Part shown: positions 45,075-55,010 of the stretch, piece after piece | How the letters are laid out: each line of letters opens with the position of its first letter | Position numbering within the stretch: position 1 is the first letter of the stretch | Origin: Acidiphilium rubrum | Lineage (GTDB): Bacteria > Pseudomonadota > Alphaproteobacteria > Acetobacterales > Acetobacteraceae | Direction: 5' to 3' | Assembly: GCF_900156265.1 (NCBI RefSeq) | Contig: NZ_FTNE01000003.1 | Span: 124,001 to 188,000 of the forward strand | Length of the DNA stretch: 64,000 bases | Translations under genes and position numbers: made by a program | The notes under the pieces: generated by a model | What the model was told of the DNA's origin: nothing | Databases searched by the model: none | The model's input: only the letters and a program-made list of their open reading frames with translations

Positions 45075-48000
45075 ATGCCCGACCACGCCACCCCCGACCC
45101 CGCCACCGAAGCCTTCATCGCCCGCTGGCACGGCCGCGAAGGCGGCGCCGAACGCGCCAACTGCCAACCCTTTCTCGACGATCTCTGCACCATCATCGGC
45201 GTCCCCAAACCCGACCCCGCCGATGCCACCTCCACCCATAACGACTACGTCTACGAACGCACCGTCCGCGGCGACGACGGCAACCTCAAACGCATCGATC
45301 TCTACAAGCGCGGCTGCTTCATTCTCGAAGCCAAACAATCCCGCCACCGCACCACCACCCGCAGCTGGGACGTCATGATGGAACGCGCCCGCATCCAGGC
45401 CGAAGGCTACGCCCGCCTCCTCCCGCCCGACCACCCCTGGCCGCCCTTCATCCTCACCTGCGACATCGGCCACGCCATCGAAATCCGCGCCGATTTCACC
45501 GCCCAGGGCCGCAACTACAACCAATTCCCCGACCGCACCGGCTTTCGCATCGCACTCGAAGATCTCCGCGACCCCGCCATCCGCGAACGCCTCCGCCTGA
45601 TCTGGACCGACCCCCACGCCCTCGACCCCGCCCGCCGCACCGCAACCGTCACCGCCGAAATCGCCGCCCGCATCGCAGCCGTCGCCAAATCCCTCGAAAC
45701 CACCAACCCACCCGAACGCGTCGCGATGTTCCTGCTCCGCTGCCTGTTCACCATGTTCGCCGAAGACGTCGGCCTCCTGCCCGAACAATCCTTCCAGCAT
45801 CTGCTCGCCCGCTGCGCCGAAGACCCCACCAAATTCGTCCCCATGATCTCCCAACTCTGGGCCGCCATGAACACCGGCGCCTACGCCTACGCCATCGAAA
45901 CCCAGGTCCGCCGCTTCAACGGCGAATTCTTCCGCGACCAGACCGTCCTGCCCCTCACCCGCGCAGACATCGCCGAACTCTCCAAAGCCGCCGAATACGA
46001 CTGGAAAAGCGTCGACCCCGCCATCTTCGGCACCCTGCTCGAACAAGCCCTCGACCCCGCCGAACGCAAACGCCTCGGCGCCCACTACACCCCGCGCGCC
46101 TACGTCGAACGCCTGGTCAGCGCCACCATCATCGAGCCGCTACGCGCCCAATGGAACCAGCACATCGCAACCATCGCCCGCCACCGCGCCGAATTGCGCC
46201 CCGCCGATGCCATCCGCGTCGCCCGCGATTTCCACGCCCAACTCTGCACCCTGCGCATCCTCGACCCCGCCTGCGGCACCGGCAATTTCCTCTACGTCGC
46301 CCTCGAACTGCTGAAAAAACTCGAAGGCGAAATCCTCGAAACCCTGCTCGACCTCGAACCCCAATCCCCCCTCGCCGCCCTGCAAGGCTTCTCGGTCGAT
46401 CCCCACCAGTTTCTCGGCCTCGAAGCCAACCCACGCGCCGCCGGCATCGCCGAACTCGTCCTCTGGATCGGCTACCTCCAGGGCTACCTCCGCACCACCG
46501 GCACCATGCCCCAGGCCGACCCCGTGCTGCGCGCCTTCCACAACATCCAAATCCGCGACGCCGTGCTCGAAGCGAACGACCCGCTCTCCGGCGATTTCTC
46601 CAATCCCCACGCCCCCAACTGGCCCGAAGCCGAATATATCGTCGGCAACCCGCCCTTCATCGGCGGCAAGGACATCCGCGCCCGCTTAGGCGATGCCTAC
46701 ACCCAAGCCCTCTGGGCCGCCCATCCGGACATGAACGACAGCGCCGATTTCGTCATGTACTGGTGGAACCACGCCGCAACCCTGCTCACCACCCCAAACA
46801 CGCCCCTGCGCCGCTTCGGCTTCGTCACCACCAACTCCATCACCCAGGTCTTCCAGCGCCGCGTGCTCGCCCGCCACCTCGACGCCAAATCGCCCATCTC
46901 GCTCATCTTCGCCATCGCCGACCATCCCTGGACCCGCGCAACCCCCAAAGCCGCCGCCGTCCGCATCGCCATGACAGTTGCCCAAGCCGGCACCCACGAA
47001 GGCACGCTCCTGACCGTCACCGCCGAAGCCGGCCTCGACACCGACACCCCGATCATCGCGTTTTCCGAAACCACCGGCCGCATCAACCCCGACCTGACCA
47101 TCGGCACCGACCTCACCAGCATGACGCCGCTCATGGCGAACGAGGGTCTCTGTTCACGCGGCGTCGCACTGCACGGTGCCGGGTTCATCGTCACCCCGGA
47201 CGAGGCCGCAACCCTCGGCCTGGGCCGCATCCCCGGCCTCGACCGCCACATCCGCCCCTACCGCAATGGCCGCGACCTCACCGCCAGACCGCGCGGCGTC
47301 ATGGTCATCGACCTGTTCGGCCTGACCGAACCCGAAGTCCGGAAAAGATTCCCATCGGTCTATCAGCACCTGTTAACCACGGTAAAACCCGAACGAGATA
47401 ACAATCGCGAAACATTCCGACGCGAAAACTGGTGGCTTTTCGGACGACTGCACACAGAACTTCGGAGTTTTTTGTCTGACCTACCCCGCTACATCGCCAC
47501 CGTCGAAACCGCCAAACACCGCATCTTCCAATTCCTCGACGCCACCATCCTGCCCGACAACAAGCTGATCGCAATCGGTTGCGATGACGCCTTCATCCTC
47601 GGCGTGCTCTCCGCCAACATCCACACGATTTGGGCGTTACGCGCCGGCGGCTGGCTCGGCGTCGGCAACGATTCCGTGTACGTGAAATCCCGCTGCTTCG
47701 ACCCGTTTCCCTTCCCCGCCGCCACCCCAGCGCAGCGCGCCGCCATCGCCGACCTCGCGGAGGAAATCGACGCCACCCGCAAACGCACCCTCGCCGCCAA
47801 CCCTGACCTCACCCTGACCGGCCTCTACAACATCCGCGCCAAGCTCCAGTCCGGCCAACCGCTCGATGCCGCCGAACAGGATGGTTTCGCCCGCGGTCTG
47901 GTCGGCCTGCTGCACGAACTCCACACCCGCCTCGACCATGCAGTCGCCCACGCCTACCAACTCCCACCCGATGCCCCGGCCCCGACCATCCTGGCCCACC

Positions 48001-48362
48001 TCGTCGCCCTCAACACCGCCCGCGCCACCGCCGAGGCCGAAGGCACCATCGCCTGGCTGCGCCCCGCCTACCAGATCCCCCGCTTCGGCAACCAGGACCA
48101 GAAACTCGCCCTCCAGGGCGGCGCCATCGCCAAACCCACCACCGCCCGCCTCAAAACCCGCTTCCCCGCCCGCGACATCGAACAGACCGCCGCCATCATC
48201 GCCGCCCTCAAATCCACCCCCCACCCGATCGACGCCGCAACCCTCGCCCGCCGCTTCACCCAGGGCACCCGCATCGAACCCCAAACCAAATCCATCCTCA
48301 CCGCCCTCGCCAGCGTCGGCCTCGTCACCCATTCCCCCCAGGGCTACGGCCTCAACCTGTAA
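45075..48362 (+). CDS. MmeI-like fused restriction endonuclease-methyltransferase (type IIL/IIG)
   Basis: A 1095-aa single-chain DNA enzyme. The N-terminus has a PD-(D/E)xK-type nuclease motif, D75 then E85-A-K87 (I-L-E-A-K-Q). A helical spacer follows, with L-G-A-H-Y-T-P-R at 334-341. The adenine-N6 methyltransferase core has the SAM motif D-P-A-C-G-T-G-N-F at 397-405 and the catalytic N-P-P-F at 525-528. The remainder should hold the target-recognition region; the C-terminal ~150 residues may form an extra domain. No separate R, M or S gene is adjacent, as expected for this class. The alternative, a PglX/BREX methylase, lacks the N-terminal E-A-K motif. Confidence 0.87.
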   Translation: MPDHATPDPATEAFIARWHGREGGAERANCQPFLDDLCTIIGVPKPDPADATSTHNDYVYERTVRGDDGNLKRIDLYKRGCFILEAKQSRHRTTTRSWDVMMERARIQAEGYARLLPPDHPWPPFILTCDIGHAIEIRADFTAQGRNYNQFPDRTGFRIALEDLRDPAIRERLRLIWTDPHALDPARRTATVTAEIAARIAAVAKSLETTNPPERVAMFLLRCLFTMFAEDVGLLPEQSFQHLLARCAEDPTKFVPMISQLWAAMNTGAYAYAIETQVRRFNGEFFRDQTVLPLTRADIAELSKAAEYDWKSVDPAIFGTLLEQALDPAERKRLGAHYTPRAYVERLVSATIIEPLRAQWNQHIATIARHRAELRPADAIRVARDFHAQLCTLRILDPACGTGNFLYVALELLKKLEGEILETLLDLEPQSPLAALQGFSVDPHQFLGLEANPRAAGIAELVLWIGYLQGYLRTTGTMPQADPVLRAFHNIQIRDAVLEANDPLSGDFSNPHAPNWPEAEYIVGNPPFIGGKDIRARLGDAYTQALWAAHPDMNDSADFVMYWWNHAATLLTTPNTPLRRFGFVTTNSITQVFQRRVLARHLDAKSPISLIFAIADHPWTRATPKAAAVRIAMTVAQAGTHEGTLLTVTAEAGLDTDTPIIAFSETTGRINPDLTIGTDLTSMTPLMANEGLCSRGVALHGAGFIVTPDEAATLGLGRIPGLDRHIRPYRNGRDLTARPRGVMVIDLFGLTEPEVRKRFPSVYQHLLTTVKPERDNNRETFRRENWWLFGRLHTELRSFLSDLPRYIATVETAKHRIFQFLDATILPDNKLIAIGCDDAFILGVLSANIHTIWALRAGGWLGVGNDSVYVKSRCFDPFPFPAATPAQRAAIADLAEEIDATRKRTLAANPDLTLTGLYNIRAKLQSGQPLDAAEQDGFARGLVGLLHELHTRLDHAVAHAYQLPPDAPAPTILAHLVALNTARATAEAEGTIAWLRPAYQIPRFGNQDQKLALQGGAIAKPTTARLKTRFPARDIEQTAAIIAALKSTPHPIDAATLARRFTQGTRIEPQTKSILTALASVGLVTHSPQGYGLNL

Positions 48363-48395
48363 CCCGGCCAACCACCACCCAGTCCCAATCCCCCA

Positions 48396-48683
48396 ATGAC
48401 CGCCCCCGCCCCCATCCACGCCCCCATCCACGCCATCGGCTTCGGCCCCGCCGTCCACCAACGCAGTACCGCCGGCCTGTCCGACATCGTCATAAACCCG
48501 CCCGATCACGGCCACAGCCACGGCCGCCGCATCACCAACGCCCTGCTCCACTGGGGCCACCAGGCCGGCGCCCACACCGCCTACCTCCAGGTCACCGAAG
48601 CCAACCACACCGCAAGAACTCTCTACCAGACGCTCGGCGTTCAGAATTCCTACCCCTACCACGACCGCATCCGGCACCCCTGA
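48396..48683 (+). pseudogene. Truncated GNAT acetyltransferase
   Basis: A 95-codon frame whose second half resembles the C-terminal half of a GNAT acetyltransferase: G-R-R-I-T-N-A-L-L-H-W, then G-A-H-T-A-Y-L-Q-V-T-E-A-N and L-Y-Q-T-L-G-V. The N-terminal part of the fold is missing, and the acetyl-CoA loop (H-G-H-S-H-G) departs from R/Q-x-x-G-x-G/A. It is probably a relic left beside the restriction-methylation gene, though a short functional product cannot be excluded. Confidence 0.6.
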
Positions 48684-48868
48684 CCCTGACACCCATCCCG
48701 TGCGCAACAAAAAATCTTCGAAAATACCCAAAAATCGCAAACACCGCCGTCAAAATCCAAGCCCCCGCCGATCGCCGCGCGTGCCCCGATCGTCCCACCC
48801 GAACCGTCCAACACCCGCATCCCCGATCATCGCGCCCCGAACACCGCGCCCCGAACACCGCACCGCGA

Positions 48869-50032
48869 TCAACGCACGACAGACATCACTCGATTCCCAT
48901 TAATCTCAGCCGGCCAACCAGGCGAGCCAAATTCCGGCATCATCGTGTCAAGAATGGTTTCAATCCTTGCCTTGATGTAAGGAATATCGACGGCCCAAGT
49001 CCTCGATCGCCGCTTCAACATCTCGACCTCCATGCCCGTTCCATCCAGATCGGGCACCGGATCAGGCTCGAATTGATCGGCCCAGTAATGCAACCCGCGC
49101 GCCTGAGCGATGCGATTGGCGAGTGTCGGCATAAAATGGCCTGGAAACAACTCGTACAAGGTCGCCCCCGGTCGGCAGAACGCAACATTCAACAAACCCG
49201 CACCGTGCGCACCCACAACCAGCGATGCTGAACTGAATGCTTCAACCTGTTCCCTGAACGACATCGTACCGCAGATTACCGGGATGATCCCGAACTGGGC
49301 GAGCATCTCGATCAACTCTGACTCATTACGCATCGTGCGTGCAGCCGAGTCCTCACGCCAGTAATAAATCATTGTTTTCGGCGTATCGGTCACAAATCCT
49401 GATTGTCGCCACCGAGGGTCTGTGATTGCGTTATACATTGACTGGGACGCCGTATCGACGTCTGCAAGCCAATCAGTAAGCAGCGACGAAATCGTGATGT
49501 CATCGCAAAATATTGCCTCATTGTCCTCAACGAATTTATGGTCCGGTAATTCCCGCAGGAGACGGTGCAGGCTCGACCGCTGCGACGCGAACGGCATTTT
49601 TGGCAGCAGCAGAACCGACGAAGCGAATTCCGGATCGGCCATTAAATGAAACAGCGCCGGCAGGACCTGTGCGATCCAATGCCCATAGTTGGCCTCGGCC
49701 CAACGGTGGAATATTGAAAAAACCCGCCGCCCCCTGATTTCGAACGAGGGTGAGCGCGCCCGCTCCCGCGCCGCCCGCTCTTCGTTCGCATAAAGCAATC
49801 CAGCGGTCTGGGGCAGCAGACGACCCTGATTGAACAGACAACCGCTGATCGAATCGAGCACCGCACCGCGCACCCGTGTGTGTTTGATGGCCTGTGTCGC
49901 GGTCCTCGCCGCGAAATGCGCGCGCGTCGTGCTGCAAGTCATTGTCTCGCCCAGATGGATCGATCCCGCGGGCGTAAAAGCACCACCCGGCATCACGATC
50001 TGCTCGTCCCACCACCCCGCCTCGCGCGTCAT
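48869..50032 (-). CDS. GT61-family glycosyltransferase
   Basis: A 387-aa putative glycosyltransferase of the DUF563/GT61 family, related to plant and bacterial capsule-type xylosyl- or arabinosyltransferases. The C-terminal signature is V-V-G-A-H-G-A-G-L-L-N-V-A-F and P-G-A-T-L-Y-E-L-F-P, with an upstream E-A-N-Y-G-H-W. The acceptor is unknown. It has no signal peptide. Composition is lower in GC than the cob genes around it, consistent with later acquisition inside the locus. Confidence 0.8.
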   Translation of the reverse strand: MTREAGWWDEQIVMPGGAFTPAGSIHLGETMTCSTTRAHFAARTATQAIKHTRVRGAVLDSISGCLFNQGRLLPQTAGLLYANEERAARERARSPSFEIRGRRVFSIFHRWAEANYGHWIAQVLPALFHLMADPEFASSVLLLPKMPFASQRSSLHRLLRELPDHKFVEDNEAIFCDDITISSLLTDWLADVDTASQSMYNAITDPRWRQSGFVTDTPKTMIYYWREDSAARTMRNESELIEMLAQFGIIPVICGTMSFREQVEAFSSASLVVGAHGAGLLNVAFCRPGATLYELFPGHFMPTLANRIAQARGLHYWADQFEPDPVPDLDGTGMEVEMLKRRSRTWAVDIPYIKARIETILDTMMPEFGSPGWPAEINGNRVMSVVR

Positions 50033-50272
50033 CGATCAACCCTCATCAAATCCTCTCAGTCGGAATGGTTCAAGACTATACCTCGGTCTCGCATTGCGCT
50101 GACTTGCTCATTGATATCGTGAATTGATTAACGGTCGATGAACATCAATCATCATCCCGCACCAATCCGCCAAACATCACCACGAGTCACATAAAATACC
50201 GACACGTTTAAAAAACCGCTTTCTCAGCCATACAAGCAAACAATTTCCTCCCCACACCGCGCACACCTTCGC

Positions 50273-50866
50273 ATGCCCACCTCGGAACGATACCGTAACA
50301 AACAAGGCTTCCAGCCACGCCCCCCTTGCGCTACGCCATCCAAAACCGCGCAAGGAACCGCACCCATTCCCACCACCCTCATCCTCGGCGGCGCCCGCTC
50401 CGGCAAAAGCCGCCACGCCGAAACCCTGCTCGCCGCCCACCAACCCCCCTGGCACTACCTCGCCACCGCCCAGGCGTTCGATGCCGAAATGCGCGAGCGT
50501 ATCGCCCTCCACCAGGCCCGCCGCGACCACAACTGGCACACCACCGAAGCCCCGCTCGACCTGATCACCCCGCTCGAAGCCGCCGGCCCTACCCCGGTCC
50601 TGATCGATTGCCTCACAATCTGGCTCACCAACCTCCTCCTGGCCGAGGCCGATCTCACCGCCGAATCCGCCCGCCTCGCCGCCGCTTTATCCACCCGCAC
50701 CGCCCCCACCATCCTGGTCGCCAGCGAAGTCGGCCTCGGCATCGTGCCCGAAAACGCCCTCGCCCGCCGCTTCCGCGATGCCGCCGGCCTGCTCCATCAA
50801 CGCATCGCCGCCGGCGCCGACCACGTCATATTCATGGTCGCCGGCCTGCCCCTGACCGTGAAATGA
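50273..50866 (+). CDS. cobU: Adenosylcobinamide kinase / adenosylcobinamide-phosphate guanylyltransferase
   Basis: A bifunctional enzyme (CobU, called CobP in Pseudomonas) that phosphorylates adenosylcobinamide and adds GMP. The P-loop is L-I-L-G-G-A-R-S-G-K-S-R-H-A-E; V-L-I-D-C-L-T-I-W-L-T-N-L and S-E-V-G-L-G-I-V-P-E are the family blocks. The first 30 or so residues before the P-loop are atypical, so the true start may be a rare codon downstream of 50273. cobO begins 8 bases after its stop. Confidence 0.93.
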   Translation: MPTSERYRNKQGFQPRPPCATPSKTAQGTAPIPTTLILGGARSGKSRHAETLLAAHQPPWHYLATAQAFDAEMRERIALHQARRDHNWHTTEAPLDLITPLEAAGPTPVLIDCLTIWLTNLLLAEADLTAESARLAAALSTRTAPTILVASEVGLGIVPENALARRFRDAAGLLHQRIAAGADHVIFMVAGLPLTVK

Positions 50867-50873
50867 GACGCCA

Positions 50874-51476
50874 ATGAGCGAAGACGAAACCCGCCACCGC
50901 GCCAAAATGGCAAAACGCAAAGCCCTCCAGGATGCCGAGGTCGCAGCCAAAACCATCGAAAAAGGCCTGCTGATCGTCAACACCGGCCCCGGCAAGGGCA
51001 AATCCACCGCCGCCTTCGGCCTCGCGCTCCGCATGATCGGCTACGGACGAAAGGTCGCCATCGTCCAATTCATCAAGGGCGCCTGGGCCACCGGCGAGCG
51101 CACCGCCCTCGCCCGGTTCGACGATCTGGTGACGTTCCACACCATGGGCGAGGGCTTCACCTGGGAAACCCAGGACAAATCGCGCGACATCGCCGCCAGC
51201 CAGCGCGCCTGGGCCACCGCCGCAACCCTCCTGGCCGACCCCGAAATCGCCCTGGTCATTCTCGATGAACTCAACATCGCACTCCGCTACGACTATCTCC
51301 CGCTCGACCCCATCCTGGCCGCCATCGCCGCCCGCCCGCACCCGATGCACGTCGTCATCACCGGCCGCAACGCCAAACCGGCCCTGATCGCAGCCGCCGA
51401 TCTGGTCACCGAAATGTCCGCCACCAAACATCATTTCGCCGCCGGGGTGAAAGCCCAGCAGGGCATCGAGTTCTGA
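50874..51476 (+). CDS. cobO: Cob(I)yrinate a,c-diamide adenosyltransferase
   Basis: A 200-aa CobA/CobO/BtuR-type ATP:corrinoid adenosyltransferase that attaches the upper ligand. The Walker A motif is [10 protein letters not shown] near residue 40; further blocks are Q-F-I-K-G-A-W and [11 protein letters not shown]. Its last base is shared with the cobQ start codon region. Reduction of Co(II) to Co(I) must come from a reductase encoded elsewhere. Confidence 0.95.
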   Translation: MSEDETRHRAKMAKRKALQDAEVAAKTIEKGLLIVNTGPGKGKSTAAFGLALRMIGYGRKVAIVQFIKGAWATGERTALARFDDLVTFHTMGEGFTWETQDKSRDIAASQRAWATAATLLADPEIALVILDELNIALRYDYLPLDPILAAIAARPHPMHVVITGRNAKPALIAAADLVTEMSATKHHFAAGVKAQQGIEF

Positions 51477-52936
51477 TGGCGCGCGCCCTGATGTTCCAAG
51501 GCACCGGCTCCAGCGTCGGCAAATCCACCATCGTCGCCGGCCTCGCCCGTGCGCTGACCAATCGCGGCCTGCGCGTCCTGCCGTTCAAACCCCAGAACAT
51601 GTCGAACAACGCGGCCGTCACCCCGGAGGGCGGTGAAATCGGCCGCGCCCAGGCGCTCCAGGCCCGCGCCTGCCGCGTTCCCCCCAGCGTCCACATGAAC
51701 CCGATCCTGCTGAAACCCCAAAGCGAAACCGGCAGCCAGATCATCGTGCAAGGCCGCATCTTCGGCACCGCCAAGGCGCGCGACTACCAGGCGCTGAAAC
51801 CGCAATTGATGCCCCACGTGCTCGAAAGCTTCGCCCATCTGCAATCAAGCGCGGATCTCATCCTGATCGAAGGCGCCGGCAGTGCGTCGGAAATCAACCT
51901 CCGCGCCAACGACATCGCCAACATGGGCTTCGCCCGCGCGACCGACAGCCCGGTCATCCTGATCGGTGATATCGATCGCGGCGGCGTCATCGCGAGCCTG
52001 GTCGGCACCAGAACCGTGCTCGATCCGGCGGACGCCGCGCTGATCGCCGGCTTCATCGTCAACAAAATGCGCGGCGACCCCACCCTGTTCGCCGACGGCA
52101 TGGCCGCGATCGCCCGCCACACGCCCTGGCGCCCGCTCGGCCTCGTCCCGCATTTCGAAAGGGTCAAAAACCTCCCCGCCGAGGACGCGGCAGACCTCGC
52201 CGCCAACGCACCCCACCGCACCGGCGCCACCCTGGTCATCGCCGTGCCGATGCTGCCCTGCATCGCCAATTTCGACGATCTCGATCCGCTGCACGGCGAA
52301 CCCGATGTCGATCTGCGCTTCATTCCGCGCGGCACGCCGCTGCCGCGCGAGGCCGATCTGATCATCCTGCCCGGCTCCAAAGCCACCATCGCCGATCTCG
52401 CAACCCTGCGCGCCGAGGGCTGGGACATCGACATCCGCGCCCACCACCGCCACGGCGGCGCGCTGCTCGGCCTGTGCGGCGGCTATCAGATGCTCGGCCG
52501 CAGCATCGCCGACCCCCACGGCATCGAGGGTCCGCCCGGCAGCGCCCCCGGCCTCGGCCTGCTCGATATCGAAACCATCCTCGCCGGCGACAAACGCCTC
52601 ACCGCGGCCACCGGCCGCCTCGTCCCCGAATCCGCCGGTTTCAGCGGTTTCGAAATGCACATCGGCCAAACCACCGGCCCTGCCACCGCGCGCCCGCTGC
52701 TCCACCTCGCCGATGGCCGGCCGGATGGCGCGCAATCACCCGATGGCCGGATCGCCGGCACGTATATCCACGGCATATTCACCGCCGATCCCGCCCGCGC
52801 TGGCCTGCTCCGCCGCTACGGCGCCACCCCCGCGCGGCGCAATTTCGAAGCCGAGATCGACACGACGCTCGACGCCCTGGCCGCCCATCTCGAAACCCAT
52901 ATCGATATCGACGCCTTGCTCACGCTGGCCCGATGA
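51476..52936 (+). CDS. cobQ: Cobyric acid synthase
   Basis: A 486-aa glutamine-dependent amidase that amidates the b, d, e and g side chains. The N-terminal P-loop is G-T-G-S-S-V-G-K-S (residues 9-17), with [10 protein letters not shown]. The glutaminase-like half has C334 in [11 protein letters not shown] and a C-terminal Y-I-H-G-I-F. It overlaps cobO at its start and the convergent cobD by 17 bases at its end. Confidence 0.96.
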   Translation: MARALMFQGTGSSVGKSTIVAGLARALTNRGLRVLPFKPQNMSNNAAVTPEGGEIGRAQALQARACRVPPSVHMNPILLKPQSETGSQIIVQGRIFGTAKARDYQALKPQLMPHVLESFAHLQSSADLILIEGAGSASEINLRANDIANMGFARATDSPVILIGDIDRGGVIASLVGTRTVLDPADAALIAGFIVNKMRGDPTLFADGMAAIARHTPWRPLGLVPHFERVKNLPAEDAADLAANAPHRTGATLVIAVPMLPCIANFDDLDPLHGEPDVDLRFIPRGTPLPREADLIILPGSKATIADLATLRAEGWDIDIRAHHRHGGALLGLCGGYQMLGRSIADPHGIEGPPGSAPGLGLLDIETILAGDKRLTAATGRLVPESAGFSGFEMHIGQTTGPATARPLLHLADGRPDGAQSPDGRIAGTYIHGIFTADPARAGLLRRYGATPARRNFEAEIDTTLDALAAHLETHIDIDALLTLAR

Positions 52937-53897
52937 TCACCGCCAGCAGCCACACGACCCCGATCTGCAACCACGCCGCAACCCGCACCAGCCGCAACGC
53001 GCGCTCGATATCCGCAACCCCCGCCGCCGCCCGCCCCGCGCCCATCCAGGCATCATCGACGCGGACGGCCCCATAAACCCGCGGCCCCGCCAGCCGCAGC
53101 CCGAGCGCCCCGGCCATCGCCGCTTCCGGCCAGCCCGCGTTCGGCGAGCGATGCTGGCCCGCATCCCGCCGCACCGAAACCATCGCCCCGCGCGCGCTCG
53201 CCCCCGGCACAACCGCCGCCGCCAGCACGAGCCACAGCGCCGCCAGCCGCGACGCCGGCAGGTTGATCACATCGTCGAACCGCGCCGCAGCCCAGCCGAA
53301 CGCGCCATGCCGCGCCGTCAAATGCCCGATCATGCTGTCCGCCGTGTTGACCACCTTATAGAGTGCGATCCCCGGCAACCCGAGCACCGCGCACCACAGC
53401 GCCGGCGCCACCACGCCATCGGAAAAATTCTCCGCCAGACTCTCGATCGCCGCCCGCGCCACCCCCGCCGCATCGAGGCTCGCAGGATCGCGCCCGACGA
53501 TATGCGACACCGCGACCCGCCCTTCCGCCAGCCCGGCGCGCAACCCCACTGCCACCGCCCGCACATGGGTGATCAGACTAACCGATGCCAGCAACGCGCT
53601 CGCCAGCACCCCAATCACCACAATCGCCACCGCACGCGGCACCAGCGCGCACACCGACGCCTCGATCAGCCAGCACGGCACCCACGCCGCCAGAGCCAGC
53701 ACGACCAGCGCCGCCACCCCCAGCCAGCGCCGCCGCCGATCGCCACCCCGGTTCAGCCCCGCATCGAGCCGCGCGATCAGCGCCCCCGCCCACATCACGG
53801 GATGGCGGATCAACCGAAATATCGTATCGGGATAGCCGATGATGGCCTCGATCGTGAGCGCCAGGGCAGCGATCGGAACCGTGAGCATCAAATCCAT
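52920..53897 (-). CDS. cobD: Adenosylcobinamide-phosphate synthase (CbiB/CobD)
   Basis: A 325-aa integral-membrane enzyme joining aminopropanol phosphate to adenosylcobyric acid. It has the N-terminal G-Y-P-D...H-P-V-M-W, then [41 protein letters not shown] and a C-terminal helix. Several hydrophobic segments are present. The start is the Met at 53897; the open frame beyond it is the shadow of the divergent cobC. Confidence 0.94.
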   Translation of the reverse strand: MDLMLTVPIAALALTIEAIIGYPDTIFRLIRHPVMWAGALIARLDAGLNRGGDRRRRWLGVAALVVLALAAWVPCWLIEASVCALVPRAVAIVVIGVLASALLASVSLITHVRAVAVGLRAGLAEGRVAVSHIVGRDPASLDAAGVARAAIESLAENFSDGVVAPALWCAVLGLPGIALYKVVNTADSMIGHLTARHGAFGWAAARFDDVINLPASRLAALWLVLAAAVVPGASARGAMVSVRRDAGQHRSPNAGWPEAAMAGALGLRLAGPRVYGAVRVDDAWMGAGRAAAGVADIERALRLVRVAAWLQIGVVWLLAVIIGPA

Positions 53898-53936
53898 GGC
53901 ATGCAGACCAGCAGTTTCATCGGCGCCGTCGATATC

Positions 53937-54983
53937 ATGAGCACGCAAACGGCAACAGAACGCCCCATCCTGCACGGCGGCCGGCGCGAAGCGATGCGCG
54001 AGGCCTACCCCGCCGCGCCGCAACCCTGGATCGACCTGTCCACCGGCATCAACCCGATCCCCTACCCGATCCCAACCCTGCCGGCCGAATGCTTCACCCG
54101 CCTGCCCGACCCCGAGGCCGCCACGCGCCTCGAATCCATCGCCGCCGCCGCCTACCACGTGTCCGACGCCGCGATGGTCGCCGCGGCACCGGGCACGCAA
54201 ATCCTGATCGAACTGCTCGCCCGCCTGCTGCCCCAGCAGCGCATCGCCATCCTCGGCCCGACCTACGCCGAACATCAGGCAGCCTGGGCGCGCGGCGGCG
54301 GCAGCGTCGATCTGATCCCCGATCTCGACGATCTGCCCGCAGCGTCATCGCTGGTTCTCTGCAACCCGAACAACCCGGATGGCCGGATCATCCCGCCCGC
54401 CCGGCTCCGCGCCCTGGCCGATCATCTCGCCGCCCGCGGCGGCCTGCTGGTGATCGACGAAGCCTTCGCCGATCTCGCGGACCGCGCCACCAGCATGGCG
54501 GCAACCCTGCCGCACCCCGCCATCGTCATCCTGCGCTCGTTCGGCAAAACCTACGGGCTGGCCGGCGTCAGGCTCGGCTTCGCCCTGGCCGATGCCCCGC
54601 GCGCCGCCGCCATCCGCACCGCCCTCGGCCCCTGGGCGGTCTCCGGCCCGGCGATCGCGATCGGCACGATCGCCCTCGCCGATCCCGCCTGGCTGGCCGC
54701 AACCCAGCATCGCCTGACCCACGCGGCCGCCACGCTCGACCGGCTTCTGACCGATGCCGGCATGACCATCATCGGCGGCACGCCGCTCTACCGCCTCGCC
54801 GCCACCGCGACCGCGCCCGATTGGCACGATCGCCTCGCCCGCGCCGGCATCATGACGCGCCGGTTCGACGACCATCCCTCCTGGTTGCGATTCGGGCTTC
54901 CCGCCGACCACACCGCCTGGGCGCGCCTCGCCGCCGCCTTGTCGGGCAATCGCCCGCCCCTGGCCAACCACCCCGATCAATGA
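53937..54983 (+). CDS. cobC: Threonine-phosphate decarboxylase
   Basis: A 348-aa PLP enzyme of the histidinol-phosphate aminotransferase fold that makes (R)-1-amino-2-propanol phosphate for the nucleotide loop. It has H-G-G-R-R near the start, D-L-S-T-G-I-N-P, C-N-P-N-N-P-D-G and the PLP lysine in R-S-F-G-K-T-Y-G-L-A-G-V-R-L-G. An ATG at 53901 would add 12 residues. It is divergent from cobD, which uses its product. In Pseudomonas nomenclature this is CobC, in Salmonella CobD. Confidence 0.92.
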   Translation: MSTQTATERPILHGGRREAMREAYPAAPQPWIDLSTGINPIPYPIPTLPAECFTRLPDPEAATRLESIAAAAYHVSDAAMVAAAPGTQILIELLARLLPQQRIAILGPTYAEHQAAWARGGGSVDLIPDLDDLPAASSLVLCNPNNPDGRIIPPARLRALADHLAARGGLLVIDEAFADLADRATSMAATLPHPAIVILRSFGKTYGLAGVRLGFALADAPRAAAIRTALGPWAVSGPAIAIGTIALADPAWLAATQHRLTHAAATLDRLLTDAGMTIIGGTPLYRLAATATAPDWHDRLARAGIMTRRFDDHPSWLRFGLPADHTAWARLAAALSGNRPPLANHPDQ

Positions 54984-55010
54984 AAAAACACCATCCGAAC
55001 GGAGACCGCC

